This document shows positions 11,037-22,630 of a DNA stretch of 64,000 bases, in pieces (the stretch's first letter is position 1; every line of letters starts with the position of its first letter). The notes under the pieces are model-generated. The model had not been told where the DNA came from. It worked only from the letters and a program-made list of their open reading frames with translations, and did not search any database. The stretch comes from Copromyces sp. CBS 386.78 (Eukaryota; Ascomycota; Sordariomycetes; Sordariales; Sordariaceae): positions 248,001 to 312,000 of the forward strand of contig MU839114.1 in assembly GCA_030685235.1 (NCBI GenBank), in the 5' to 3' direction. A program made the position numbers and the translations under genes.

Positions 11037-13575
11037 TTAACGACGCTGTGTCTTGCCGACTGTACGCTTGCCAGAGAACTGTAGTCACATTTGTTAGTAT
11101 GCTTGCTTTGGAAGAAGATGGGGGGAAGGGAATGGGGATGTAGTCAAGAAAACATACCAAATGCTTGGGCATGGTAGCACCAATATGCCTGTCGGCCTCG
11201 CCGGCTCTGGCCATCCTGTTCATCTTGCGCTGGCCGAGCTTGGCCACCCTCTCGACCTTGGAACGGGCCGTCTCGCCGTCCATACCCACACCACCAGTAA
11301 CACCGTCGTTGCGCCTGTCCGTCGCACCCTGGCCACGCTGGGCCGGGCGAGACTGAGAGCGAAGACGCTGGGCGGCGCTCTTCGGGGTATCCACCTCCAT
11401 GGCGTCGGGGTCCTCGGTGGCGTTGCGGCTGCGGGCCATCGAGCGACCACGAGTGGGCTCGCGAACCTGGGCACGTCCGCGAAGGTTGATCTCCTCGGTG
11501 TCGACGCCGAGCTGGTCGATGTGGTCCTCGAGCTGGGCGAACGACTTCTTCTGCATTTTCCTGGGGATTATGGCGCGGTTCTTGAGCGACTTCTTCATCT
11601 TGGCCTCGTTGCGGATGAGCTTGTGCTTCTCGCGGATGTACTCGGCCTTCTGCAGGATCTCCTCCTCCGACTCGTCGCCGAGGTCCGAGTCCGACTTGTA
11701 GAAGCCCTCCTTCTCGAGACGCTCCTCCTCCTCATCGAGAGCGGCCAGCTTGGCCTCGATATCGGGATCGATGAAATCGTAGACATTCTTGCCGTCGACA
11801 ATCTGTGGAGGGAAAGACATGTTAGTACCCAGGTTTTCAAGGAAATGGGAATGGGAAAATTACTGACCTCGGGAATCTTGTCGTACTTCCACTCGGGGTT
11901 GGCCAAAAGCCACTTCTCCCTGAGATCGACGTTGAAGACACCAGCACCACCGTTCTGCTCCTCGATATCCCTGGCCAAAAGCCTCCTCTCGGGGTCGGCC
12001 TTGTCGTACTTCTTGAGACCCTTGACACCCTCGGGAATGAAGGTCTCGCGGAGAACACCATCGGCGGGCTGGGCGACGTGGATACGGGACATGACCTCGG
12101 TAAGACGAGAGCCCATGGTACCGTTGCTGCTGGTACCGGCCTTGTACTTCTGGTTGACACGCTCTACGAGGAGGGCCTCGCAAACGACGTTCTTGACTTC
12201 TTGGACACCGTCCTGGGTAGCGCAAGAGGCGCGCAAAAGCTGAATGTTGCCGGACTTGGTAAGGTCCATAAGATCGTCCTGGGATTCTTGGTCGAGCTCC
12301 TCAACAGTCTTGATGTCCATCTTGTTCAGGACAATGTAGACCATCTTGTTCTCGAAAAGGGGCTTGATTGACCTGAACAAGTTGCACTGGGCCTTGAGCG
12401 AGTAACCGCACTGCTCAGAGATATCGATGAAGAACATGACGGCGGCTCTAAGATGGGCGAGGGCAGTAACGGACTGCATTTCAATGGTGTTCATCTCCTC
12501 GAGAGGGTGGTCGAGAATACCAGGGGTATCGATGACCTGGTACCGGAGGTACTTGTAGTCGAGATGGCCGACGAACAAGCTCTTGGTGGTGAAAGCATAA
12601 GGCTCGACCGGGGTATCAGCGCGGGTGACCGAGCGCACGAACGAGGACTTGCCGACGTTGGGGAAGCCGGCCACGAGGAGGGTACGGGTGGTAGGGTTGA
12701 TATCGGGCAAACGGGCCAAATGCTGGCGGACCTGGTCGAGGTAGGCGAGAGGGTCTTTCAGACGCTTGATGAGGGTGGCCATACGACCGAGGGCGGCTCT
12801 CTTCAACTGCTTGCACTGGTACAAAGATTGCGAGTACTTGAGGAGACGGACATAATCACGAGAGATGGTCTCGATCAAGTGCTTGGCGGTCGAGACCTGA
12901 CCGAGAGCCACCTTGAAATGGTCGGCATCTATCCATCCCTCTTGTCAGCCATCATTCCCGACGAGACTGGGCGGCTCGCAGCCCATTGTTGATACCGCCT
13001 GTCGAAGAAGAGCACGGGATTCCTACCGTAGAGAATGTTCATCAAATCGCGGTGGAAAGGATGCTGGTCAGTGAGCATGGGGAAGCTCGAGACGATGGCG
13101 CCGAACTTTTCGCTGCATGTTTCCTGTGTGAACTTGACCTTACGGGTGTAGAAGGCTCTAATTCTGCTGACTGTTCGGTGTCGCGAGTTAATGGTCTGTT
13201 CGAGTCATCATATAAGGTATCGGGATCGAGACGACATACTCTTGAAACCGGCACGAACTGTTCGAAGCAGAGGTTAGCGACAATGTCCATGATTCAAGTG
13301 TTCCTCCAGATTGTACATACTCTGAGTCGGCAAACGACGCTGTGTCCTCCTGTTGAACAGTTAATATCCAGCACCACACTATCCAACCCATCGGACTCAA
13401 ACTCGAAGATTTCGCATCGTCGTGGTCGGGGACTGTCGATGTCGACTTACGAGAGGATGATGTCGATGAATTCCTGTGCCCTGTAGCAGACAGTTAGCCA
13501 TGTCAACAACAACAATACAATCCAAGAACCAAGTTGTGCTTACGTAGGCACAGGGGCAATGTCCTTCCACGTCAT
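11037..13575 (-). CDS. nog1: Nucleolar GTP-binding protein 1 (60S biogenesis GTPase)
   Basis: Eight exons on the minus strand: 13544..13575, 13451..13480, 13321..13349, 13240..13257, 13027..13170, 11868..12928, 11158..11802, 11037..11078. Together they encode 666 residues, close to the family length of about 650. The N terminus [15 protein letters not shown] and the block [10 protein letters not shown] are typical of NOG1. The Obg/NOG GTPase motifs are G1 GFPNVGKSS (about 172-180), G3 DTPG (218-221) and G4 NKMD (286-289). The C terminus is rich in Arg/Lys/Ser and ends VGKTQRR. NOG1 binds the pre-60S particle in the nucleolus and is released by Rea1/Drg1-dependent steps (family knowledge). Exons 1-4 are only 32, 30, 29 and 18 nt. 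Start choice: this ATG precedes the first in-frame conserved block. It is head-to-head with ura5. Confidence 0.93.
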
Positions 13576-14069
13576 TTTTGGGTATAGATGTCAAGCACTT
13601 GATAGTGAGAAATCTCGGACTGGAAGTGCAAGACAATGAATGAGGAGGACGGTCTTGAAGGATAATAGGGACCGGCTGCGGGGGCGGTGTTGGAGGGCGA
13701 CGGGAGGCGCTGTGCTGCCCAAGTCTACTTCGAAATATTTTTCCAGCGGCTGCTCCAATCGATAAGATAAGCAGAGTGGATTGAAGTGTGCGCTGCCAAG
13801 ACACACTGCCAAGGGGTAGCATTCGGCTAGGAGTTGGGATTTTCTAACCCCACATTTTCCCAGGGAAACCCCACCGCGCCCGCCGGCCGACGGCCTGGCT
13901 CCTTGAACAGGCCCACTCGTAACCCACCATCTCGTTGACTCAATTGAAAGACTTGTCGCGTGTGACGCCAGGAACCGAACCCTTCTTCCCAATTCTCCGC
14001 CAGCTATTGTTCAGACGTCAGCTTCTTCTTCTGGGATCTATCCTCCTTCTTCTTTCTCCTACCAGCACA
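13576..14069. promoter_or_regulatory. Divergent promoter between nog1 and ura5
   Basis: This 494-bp stretch lies between two outward-facing start codons. The ura5 frame stays open upstream to about 13935, but without an ATG before 14070, so that extension is leader. A C/T-rich stretch (14000-14060) precedes ura5, as is common for fungal start regions. Confidence 0.5.
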
Positions 14070-14771
14070 ATGGCCGCTCTCTCGCCTTACAAGGCTGATT
14101 TCCTCAAGGCCTCCATCGACGGCGGCGTCCTCAAGTTCGGCAGCTTCGAGCTCAAGTCCAAGCGCATTTCCCCCTACTTCTTCAACGCCGGCGACTTTTA
14201 CCGTGCCGACCTTCTGCAGGCTATCTCTACTGCCTACGCCAAGTGCATTATCGAGGCTCACAAGAGCGGCCAGCTGGACTTTGACATCGTCTTCGGCCCC
14301 GCCTACAAGGGTATCCCCCTCGCTACCGCTGCCACCGACAAGCTCGCTCAGCTTGACCCCGAGACCTACGGCAAGATCTGCTACTCTTTCGACCGCAAGG
14401 AGGCCAAGGACCATGGCGAGGGAGGCAACATTGTTGGCGCCCCTCTGAAGGGCAAGAGGATTCTCATCGTTGACGATGTCATCACTGCCGGCACTGCTAA
14501 GCGTGAGGCTATTGCCAAGATCGAGAAGGAGGGCGGCATTGTTGCTGGTATCGTCGTTGCTCTTGATCGCATGGAGAAGCTCCCCGCTGCCGATGGTGAC
14601 GATAGCAAGCCCGGCCCCAGTGCCATGGGTGAGCTCCGCAAGGAGTACGGCATTCCCATCTTTGCCATCCTTACTCTGGACGACATCATCGAGGGCATGC
14701 GGGGTCTTGCTTCCCCAGAGGACGTCAAGAAGACGGAGGAGTACCGCGCCAAGTACAAGGCTACCGACTAA
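14070..14771 (+). CDS. ura5: Orotate phosphoribosyltransferase
   Basis: A single exon of 233 residues, matching fungal URA5 in length. It catalyses orotate + PRPP to OMP + PPi, the fifth step of pyrimidine synthesis, in the cytosol. The PRPP-binding motif is [13 protein letters not shown] (about 131-143). The substrate and active-site stretch [11 protein letters not shown] (about 33-43) and [11 protein letters not shown] (75-85) are intact. The start is the first in-frame ATG, in a good context (CACAATGGCC). The gene is often used as a marker in Sordariaceae, and I recognise the protein as being of that group. No intron or lesion is seen. Confidence 0.97.
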   Translation: MAALSPYKADFLKASIDGGVLKFGSFELKSKRISPYFFNAGDFYRADLLQAISTAYAKCIIEAHKSGQLDFDIVFGPAYKGIPLATAATDKLAQLDPETYGKICYSFDRKEAKDHGEGGNIVGAPLKGKRILIVDDVITAGTAKREAIAKIEKEGGIVAGIVVALDRMEKLPAADGDDSKPGPSAMGELRKEYGIPIFAILTLDDIIEGMRGLASPEDVKKTEEYRAKYKATD

Positions 14772-15067
14772 AAGCTGGAATTGAATTCTAATAAAAGTAA
14801 CATGTATATCACAGGTACGTTTCCCCAAACCCTCTGACCATAGCCACAACAGCAAACCTGTGGCTGACACACTCCAGAAGAAGAAGAAAATGGGGTTGTG
14901 AGGTTCTATTTGCGCATCCAATGAAGCTATCCGCCGAATTTTGGATCCTATAAAAGATCTGATCTGATTCAACAAGTTTGAGGTCACGCCGAAATTTGTT
15001 GGTTTCAGCAATCTTGCCGTTCTGGAATACCATATGATACCCACTAGGACGGGGTTTTTGACGGCTT

Positions 15068-16105
15068 TCACTTTTCATAACTCGCTAAGTCGATGACCTG
15101 CAGAACTGGTGAATTTCGAGAACGTCGACAAATATCCGAGGATGCTCAGGAAGTGTGACTCACCATGTCATGCCATCCACCTCCTCCGAACTTGGCGGGG
15201 CTCTTGCCGATACACTTGAACCCAAGCCGCTCATAGTAGGAAACAAGGTACTGTATCTCTGGTCAACTGTCGTCCTCAGGTAAGCCAAAGGAACAGCAAC
15301 TGGCTCTCACATCTTGACATATCAGCGCCACGCGATCAGCCAGTCCCGCGTTCTTCAACTGCTGCAGGTAGGCCTTGACAATCATCTGGCCAATTCCACA
15401 ACCATGAACCTTGGGGGCCACGGCTAAGGAGTGCAGCGCAACGGTACGTCCACTCTCTTGATGTCCCACGTCTGCCGACCGACCACGACGAGTGCGCCAG
15501 TCTTTTGGATAGTCCATATCCTTGTCTGTGATGGTGTCTCCGGCGCAGCGCGTAGACACGATATGTGCCAACAGTACGCTCTTTGCGCCATCGGGACGAT
15601 CCGTTTCGACAGGCTTGGCAGCCTCCAAGGTTTCGATTGTCCAATTCTTGGCTTTGTCTGGCACAACTGTGCAAAAGACACCCAAGCTCAACTCAGGACA
15701 GGTTGAGAGTCGGTATTCGAACTGCGGCTGCTGTTAATCAAGATTTCGGCCCGGCGCATACCGCCCATATATGGGATAAGGTGAACTCGCCTTCTCAGGT
15801 GTAGCTCTGTGTTCTGGGTCCGGAAAGGCCGCATTCTCCAGGGCAATACACGATTCGTAGTCAGACTTGTTGAGGGGTCTGATGTTGGGGTGAAAGGTAA
15901 AGGGGATTGCTCGCTGCAAACGAGCTTGGGGAGTTTCCCTAGCTTCCCGCCTCTCCTTGCTGATGGTTTTCTGCAACTTGACGAAATCGCTATCAGCGTC
16001 CGAAGACTCGTCAATGGCGTTGTCTGAAATCCGATGAAACATTTGCGGGCGGTCGGCGCTGGACCCCTCGATGGACGATGTCGGTTTTCGCTCTGTGGCC
16101 GCCAT
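15068..16105 (-). CDS. GNAT-family acetyltransferase (AANAT/polyamine acetyltransferase type)
   Basis: Four exons (15791..16105, 15311..15721, 15164..15250, 15068..15097) encode 280 residues. The conserved pattern runs IRPLNKSDYESCIALENAAF, PDPEHRATPEK joined to FEYRLSTCPELSLGVF, then HSLAVAPKVHGCGIGQMIV (acetyl-CoA-binding motif A) and SYYERLGFKCIGKSPAKF (motif B). This order is that of serotonin N-acetyltransferase-like proteins and yeast PAA1. It probably transfers acetyl from acetyl-CoA to an arylalkylamine or polyamine; the substrate is inferred from family only. The first intron (15722..15790) joins in frame only with a GC donor (AAG|GCGAGT), a GC-AG intron. The N-terminal 80 residues are polar and probably disordered. 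The gene converges with ura5, leaving about 300 bp between them. Confidence 0.87.
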
Positions 16106-19086
16106 GATTCTCGTGACTCAAGCCTCTTTCAGATGTTGGGTGTGCGAGAGATTCGGTGTTTGAGGTGGTTCAGGTTGGTTACCAGCGTCGGTGATACGAA
16201 ATAACCTGAGGAGGGGTTTCAACCAAGCAACGTTCAGGTATGAATAGACAAGAAAGGTATCGTTTGCGCAAGAATTGAAAGTGAAAAGCTCCAAGCTGTT
16301 CACCAGTCACAGATCTCGGAAAGCAAAGATTCTGGAAAAAAAAAAAAAAAAGGAATGTGCGGACGGTGGGATGGATTGATTGAGTGATGTTTGCCCTTTT
16401 GCATTCGGCTGCTTTTGAACTTCAGTTCCTATGACCAGGTGACCGACGGACGCCCCCAAACTTTGCTCTCAAGTTCCCCCGAAATGTGGAGGTACATAAA
16501 CGTCCAGAAGTCCCAAGGAAAGATTAATCGTCGAGTGTTTATACATACGACGATCCAAGCTCCCCCAGTTCCCCCCAATCCTGGGCGAACCGGCCGCCAA
16601 TGACTTTCAATCCCTTTGCGCGTGACCTTTTCTTTGACAGTACACGCCCCGAACTGGGAGCACATGAGGGGTTCGCTTTTGTTGGGTGGATGGGATTGGC
16701 GAATGTCAGATCGCTGGTGACAACCTGAATGGTGTTACTCGAGACTCCTCGACGTAGGTCTATTAAAAGTCGACAAGCCAGGCACGACGATAAGATGATA
16801 AACCCTGGATGCATCTTGTTCTCCAGATTTTGGGAATTGGAATTGGGGCCCCTTTTAAACATTTGTTCACATGGCTATGCTGCCCCTTACTTCCCTTTTT
16901 CCATAACACATGAACAGAAAAGAAATCGAAGCTCAATCTTGCCGATTCCCAAACCAATGGCACCCCCGAGTCTTGTACCAATGATGTCTTCTAGGTACTT
17001 GTTCATTCCCCCCTTGACTCGAAGAAGCAACGAAGAGCTCAGAGCTCGGAGCTTTGACGCCCGGAATCCGAAGAGCTGCCCCCCACCTCAGTCCCGAGCT
17101 CTTCAAGCTCCCAAGCTCCCAAAGACTGTGTGTTAAAGATGAAGATTTTTTCTTCTTATATTTCTCGGCTGATCGACAATTGGTTTCCAGGACTTCCCTT
17201 CTTGTCACTATTCCGATGACCCACTTCTCCGAATGAAGGGATCATGATGTGGAGAGACCACTTACAGTACACTACCTTACAGTGCCTTACAGTGGATTGA
17301 CGTCACCGTTACCGGCAAGCCATTTGCAAAGGACGAACTGTGTGGATCAAACCTCCAATACTTATATATCCAACAGCAAAAGATAGACGAACAATACGAA
17401 TCAATGCCAGTCCTTCTGCCTCATCATAAGTGAAATCAATCGCAGCACAAGGGCTGGCTGGGTGGCATCGCCGGACGGACATGGAAGCACACAGGGTCAG
17501 GTGGGGGGAAAGCTAAAACTGCACTCCAACTTTTTAGTGCACAGAACTTCCCGATAAGGAGGCTCGAATGCGGGGCAGAGCAGGCAGAGCAGGCAGGGCA
17601 GGTTGCTGGCGATATGGGGATTGAGGACCTTTACGGATGCTTCAATGTTCAGCTTCAAGCTTCTTCCAACCTCCAGTGTCTTTCACTCTAGAAGCTAGAA
17701 GAATGCTGAGGGAAGGCTCAGCCGACCTTGCACACAAGGAAGATTAACCACTTCTCTAGCTAAAGCATCAGAACTACCTAGAGATATGTGCAGATGTTGA
17801 GGCTCTAGAGACAGGGTACTGCTGTCCTCAATAAGAGGCATCTCCAACATTACAAGGGAGACATGATATTCATGATGTTTGCTGCGATCATACCTGCTGA
17901 ACACAGCTGCAAATCACTAACATCACAATGCCAACACCCCACGCAATCACTACTAAGGATGGGAGAAGTTTTACGTCCCTCCCCCACCCCACCACTTACT
18001 TAGCCTGCCCGGGCCTGTTCTCAAACGGAATGTCCAGCCCATGTCAACTTCTCAAAAGGCTTCAACCTGCAGGATGAGCCTGGCATTTCGGCACCCGGAA
18101 CGCCGTTAGATACCGAAATGGTCTGAAGGGCAGGTCTGGCTGGACGCTCGTATGCGCGTTGTCGGGGTAGATCTTTGGGACAGTTATATCGGAGTTTCGG
18201 AGCTCGGAGGAGAGACGGTGGGTTGTTGATGGGTTGGTTTTTGTGCTTCTTGGGGGAAGGTTAGCTTGCACAAGAAATTAACATGGATGATGCTTCGTGG
18301 ATACAGTTTGGTAGCATGGCATCAAAACGATGAACTATCGTACAAGTAGACGCACAGCATGCGCACCTGGCAACTTCAAGGTCCCACAAGGTCAAAATGT
18401 ACTTACAAGGCTCCAAGAACTTGGGTGTCGTATACATGTTTGTTAATTCCACCCTTTTCGCCTCAAAAGTGAAGCCTCTACAGACTTCCTCCAACTTCGA
18501 TTGAGGCACGCGTGACAGTTCCGGATTTGGTCACAGGCAGAAACCGCTGAGGTGTCGTATGTACAGTAGCACTTACAAGACGAACCATGTCCACTGTCCG
18601 TTTACCCCCATTCATGCGGGACCTTCCGAATTGAAGGGAAGGAGACAGGTCATCTCAAGTTGTTCCAAACAAAAAGAGAAAAGAGGACAGCATAGGGCGC
18701 GGTCAACTGCTATTCCCAGGTCAACAGTGGAAGTTGCAAGACGGACCCGAGCGTGTCAATTGCAACCAAGAGTCCAGGACCCTTGCATGCGGGCCCGGTC
18801 CAGAAAGCGGCTCGCCTCGGATCCACTGGATCGCCCGGGTGCCTGCCCCAGAGCCCCTCAATAACTGCCACCCGCCCTTCACTTTCTGGAATCGAAAACT
18901 ACAATTACTCAGCCTTGCCTTCTTCCGTTTGTGAACATCTTTTTAGGATTCCGCTTCCTCTTCCTCATCATCTGGAGACTATTTGGTAGTTCTACTCTTC
19001 TAAGCTTGGCCGGTGACGCCATCTCCCTTTAACATCTACTACTTACCGCGCGCTCACTATCACCGCTGAGATCGAACGACGTCACC
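16106..19086. other. Gene-free stretch of about 3 kb between the GNAT gene and ddi1
   Basis: The flanking genes diverge, so both promoters lie here. The open frames are short and have no recognisable motif. Visible simple sequence is limited to a 15-bp A run (16337-16351) and near-repeats of CAGAGCAGG around 17578-17600. I see no RNA gene or mobile element. Confidence 0.55.
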
Positions 19087-20594
19087 ATGTAAGTTGACAA
19101 GAGACAACCAAACTGAAGTTAACTCCCACAGCCATTAACATGTGTTTCCGACAGGCAAATAACCATCGCCATCCAGGACACGACGGGAGAGGACCAAGAC
19201 TTCCTCTCCCTTCAAGTCTTTCCCGACATGACCCTCGAGACCCTGCGCAACTCGATCCAGGCCGAAACCAGCCACCACCCCAGCACACAACACCTCTACC
19301 ACAACGGCAACCTGATTACCGACAACACCAAGACCCTGACGCAGCTCAACGTCACCGACGGCGACATGCTGGCCCTGCACGTGCGCGAGACGCAACGGGC
19401 CACGGCGGTTCCCGAGCCACAGGGCGGCCAGCAAGGAAGGCCAGCGGCGGCGCCTCCCCAACAAGATCCCGAGTTTTTGCGTCTGCAGTTCCTGGCGAAT
19501 CCGGCCCTGAGGGCCGAGGTGGAGAGGACAGCCCCCGACTTGGCGGCCGCTATCAACGACCCCCAACGGTGGGCGCAGCTCTTCCGGGAGAGGTACGACA
19601 GGGAACAGAGGGAACGGGCGGAGCGTCATCGGATAATTCAGCAGTTGAACGAGGACCCGTTCAACCCAGAGGCGCAGGCGAGGATTGAGGAGATCATTCG
19701 CCAGGAGCGGGTGACGGAGAACTTGCAGACGGCTATGGAGCACAATCCTGAGGGTAAGTAAAGCAGGGGTAGTAGAGTCGGAGGGTTTCTGTTTTCTGTG
19801 TGTGGTCGGCAAGTTTCGGCTAACTTCGTTTGTCGTTTGCAGTTTTCGGTACCGTACACATGCTGTATCTGGATGTTGAGGTGAACGGGGCCAAAGTCAA
19901 GGCTCTCATCGATTCCGGAGCACAAGCGACCATCATGAGTCCCGACATCGCCGAGGCGTGTGGTATCATGCGCCTGGTCGACAAGCGGTACGGTGGCATC
20001 GCCAAGGGCGTCGGAACTGCCAAGATCATCGGCCGGGTGCACACGGCTCCTATCAAGATCGGCACACTCTTCCTGCCTTGCAGTTTCACCGTCATGGAGG
20101 GAAAGAACGTCGACATGCTTCTCGGCTTGGACATGTTGAAGCGTTATCAGGCTTGCATCGACCTGGCCAAGAACGCGCTCGTCATTCAGGGCGAGGAGAT
20201 TCCCTTCTTGGGCGAGGCGGATATCCCAAAGGCAACAGAGGAGGCGCTTCAGGATGAGCCTACGATCGAAGGCCCCGGCGGTACGACCATCGGCCAGCGT
20301 ACCGGCGCGGTCTCGGGACCTGGCACTGCACAACAACGTCAGGGTCAGGCCGGTCCGTCTACTGCACAGCCGGGTCCTTCCGCTCCTTCGCCCGCGCCCG
20401 CACCTCGTGCGCCACCCCAGGCCCCGCCAGCTCAAGCGGCCCGTCCGCAAGCGCCTCCTGCCCGGTCTTTTCCCCGTGAGCATATCGAGCAGCTTGTAGC
20501 ACTCGGGGCGGATGAGCAAAAGGCGATTCGGGCTTTGGAGGCGACGGACGGGAATGTGGAGTATGCGGCCAGTCTGATCTTTGAGGGGTTCTAG
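19087..20594 (+). CDS. ddi1: DNA damage-inducible protein 1 (UBL-RVP-UBA shuttle protease)
   Basis: Exons are 19087..19088, 19155..19753 and 19843..20594, giving 450 residues. The N-terminal ubiquitin-like domain (about 1-78) starts [17 protein letters not shown]. The retroviral-type aspartyl protease domain (about 200-325) has the catalytic motif D-S-G-A at about 224-227 and the second conserved stretch [19 protein letters not shown] Pro/Ala/Gln-rich linker precedes a C-terminal UBA domain ([34 protein letters not shown]). Ddi1 links ubiquitylated clients to the proteasome and cleaves heavily ubiquitylated substrates (family knowledge). The initiator ATG is split: AT lies before a 66-bp GTAAGT..CAG intron and G after it. 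No other start gives the conserved MQITI terminus. It converges with rrp8. Confidence 0.93.
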
Positions 20595-21034
20595 CGAGAT
20601 AATGAAGATGGGAGTGGTTGCACGGACCGGAGAGCATGCGTCTTCTTTTAACGGGATAAAATCGGAGCGGCGCAGATTCATGACGTATGGTGTCATGAAA
20701 TGAATGGAACGTAAAGAGACGGTATTGAGATCATGATACATACATACACTCAAGGTGAACAAACCAAGCAAAATATGTCAAGTTTTGAAGCGTTCTTAGA
20801 CGGTGTTTCACTGCTTTACTGTTTTTTTTGTTCTGGACCTCCTGTTGAGGATGGGATGTAGATACAATAGGACCAGATATTAACAGGTCGGTAGTGCACG
20901 ACTATATAGAATATACCATACCAACTTAGACAGATAAATGCCAGGATGTTACGTATGTAAAGAGATAATAAGTAGTTCTTGAACCTTTCATTAATAACTG
21001 ATCGTACTCAACCACACACCCGCTCATTCGTTGT
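20595..21034. other. Convergent 3' region between ddi1 and rrp8
   Basis: The 440 bp between two stop codons on opposite strands hold the 3' UTRs. The stretch is A/T-richer than its surroundings. No gene is seen. Confidence 0.6.
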
Positions 21035-22630
21035 CTACCTAATCTTGTAGACACAAGGCTTGAGAAGAGCGTTCTCGTTGAACGACGCCTCCCCATCGGC
21101 AGCATCAATGAACTTGGGCGTCTTGATAGGCCGTCCCTTGGCATCCGTCTGCGTCGTCTTGAGCGCCTCCTTCTTCAGGTCTGCGCACTTGCCCTTGATG
21201 GCCGGCACCGCCTTGACAAAGTGCATCTTGACAAACATCTTGTTATCCATGTCCACCGCGCCGTGGCCGTACTCCCTCTGCAGGAGGAACCCTCTCTTCC
21301 TCAGCGCCTCCACGAAAGCAGTGACGTCCGTCTCCTGCTTGCGGAGCTCGACGCCGTCCACGTGAACAGCCAACTGCTGCTCCTCCTCGGCCTCTTCCTC
21401 CTCCTTCATCTTGGCCTTGTCCTTCTTGCCCACGGGACCACCCGAGGCGGCACCGGGCTTCCGGCGGTTTCCAACACTGTGGCTGACCACATTGCCCGGT
21501 CCGCCGCCCTTTTTCCCTCCTTGTTTGGTCGGGTCCACGAACCGCGACTTGATCTCGGCAACCCACAGCTCGCCTTTCCATCTCAAAACCCGATACGCCT
21601 CCTCGACAAAATCAATCCAGTTGGTGCCCATCAGCGCCAAACAGAAAATGACCACGTCGACACTGCCCTCCTTCAAGGGCAAATTCGCAATATCCGCCCT
21701 TGTGATAAGCTCCGGCTTGCCCCCGTCCTGCAAATCGTAGCTCTTGACCTCGATACCCAATTTTCTTTTCAGAGGCACAAGCGCCTCAGCAAGCTTCGCA
21801 TCTCCACAGCCCAGATCGGCAATCGTGCAAAGTCCGTTCCTGTCCCTCGGCAAAGGGTACTTGGTGCCCTCGGAGGTGCCGTCCCCAGGTCGGGTGCGGG
21901 GAGCGTTGCGCAGCTTGCCGCGCGTCTTGATGTCGGCGATGTACCCGTTTACGGGGTTTTCCGGCCACACGTCGACTTGGCGGCGGAAGCCTTCGTGGTA
22001 CTCGGTGAACATCTCGGGGGAGTCGGAGAAGAGGGAGAAGGCTTCCTTGGAGGGGCGGGTGTACAGGGTTTCGTTGAGGTGGCGGAAGCGAGCGCTGATG
22101 AGCTTTTCGCGCATGGCGGCTTGGAGGGGGGTGAGTTTGGGTGCGGCGGGCGCGGGCGCGGGAGTGGGAGCAGAGGGTTTGGATTCGGTGGTGGTGGTGG
22201 CATCGGCTGCTGCCGCTGCTGCCTTCTTGTCGGCCTTGATCTTCTTCTTCTTGTCTTTCAAGGTGGTGGCTGGCTTGAGAGCGGCGGCCTCGGTGGCCTC
22301 GGCGGCAGTAGTACCCTCGGGCTGGTTCTCAGTGCGCTCCGTCTTCTGCTTCTTGGCCTTGTGGGCTTCCTTCTTCGCATCTTCTCTGGCCTTCCTGGCC
22401 TTGTTGTCGCCGCCCTCGATCACCTTCTCCCAGAGGTCGGCGACGTTGTCGAGGTTTACGTCTGTGTGGTTGGACCGGCCGGCTCTCTTGCGCTTCTTGG
22501 GCTTGGGCTTCGCAGCGGCCTCCTCGCCGGCGGCGACGGTACGGGGCATCGGGGTCGCCAGGACGGAGCCATGCTCGGTCTCGACTTTGAGCTTGTCTGT
22601 TGAGACGTTGAGGCCTTTGACGGCGAACAT
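21035..22630 (-). CDS. rrp8: 25S rRNA adenine-N1 methyltransferase Rrp8
   Basis: A single exon of 531 residues. The first half is basic and rich in Ala/Lys (KPKPKKRKRAGR, AKKQKTER), as in nucleolar proteins. The catalytic half begins at RFRHLNETLYT and continues PEMFTEYHEGFRRQV, then the SAM-binding motif CTIADLGCGDAKLAEAL and the motif VDVVIFCLALMGTNW, all diagnostic of Rrp8. The enzyme methylates N1 of a conserved adenine in helix 25.1 of 25S rRNA and supports early pre-rRNA cleavage (family knowledge). A Lys/Glu-rich insertion (about 399-430) with GGPGN and EEEEAEEEQQ breaks the C-terminal part and looks disordered. The chosen ATG gives MFAVKGLNV. An in-frame ATG 36 nt upstream is possible but less likely. 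Confidence 0.93.
   Translation of the reverse strand: MFAVKGLNVSTDKLKVETEHGSVLATPMPRTVAAGEEAAAKPKPKKRKRAGRSNHTDVNLDNVADLWEKVIEGGDNKARKAREDAKKEAHKAKKQKTERTENQPEGTTAAEATEAAALKPATTLKDKKKKIKADKKAAAAAADATTTTESKPSAPTPAPAPAAPKLTPLQAAMREKLISARFRHLNETLYTRPSKEAFSLFSDSPEMFTEYHEGFRRQVDVWPENPVNGYIADIKTRGKLRNAPRTRPGDGTSEGTKYPLPRDRNGLCTIADLGCGDAKLAEALVPLKRKLGIEVKSYDLQDGGKPELITRADIANLPLKEGSVDVVIFCLALMGTNWIDFVEEAYRVLRWKGELWVAEIKSRFVDPTKQGGKKGGGPGNVVSHSVGNRRKPGAASGGPVGKKDKAKMKEEEEAEEEQQLAVHVDGVELRKQETDVTAFVEALRKRGFLLQREYGHGAVDMDNKMFVKMHFVKAVPAIKGKCADLKKEALKTTQTDAKGRPIKTPKFIDAADGEASFNENALLKPCVYKIR

Noticed and set aside
11161..12243. A 360-codon open frame opposite nog1
   Set aside because: Antisense shadow crossing nog1 exon-intron boundaries without regard to them.
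21221..22603. A 460-codon open frame opposite rrp8
   Set aside because: Antisense shadow of a biased coding sequence; composition is Leu/Gly/Val-rich and no motif is seen.
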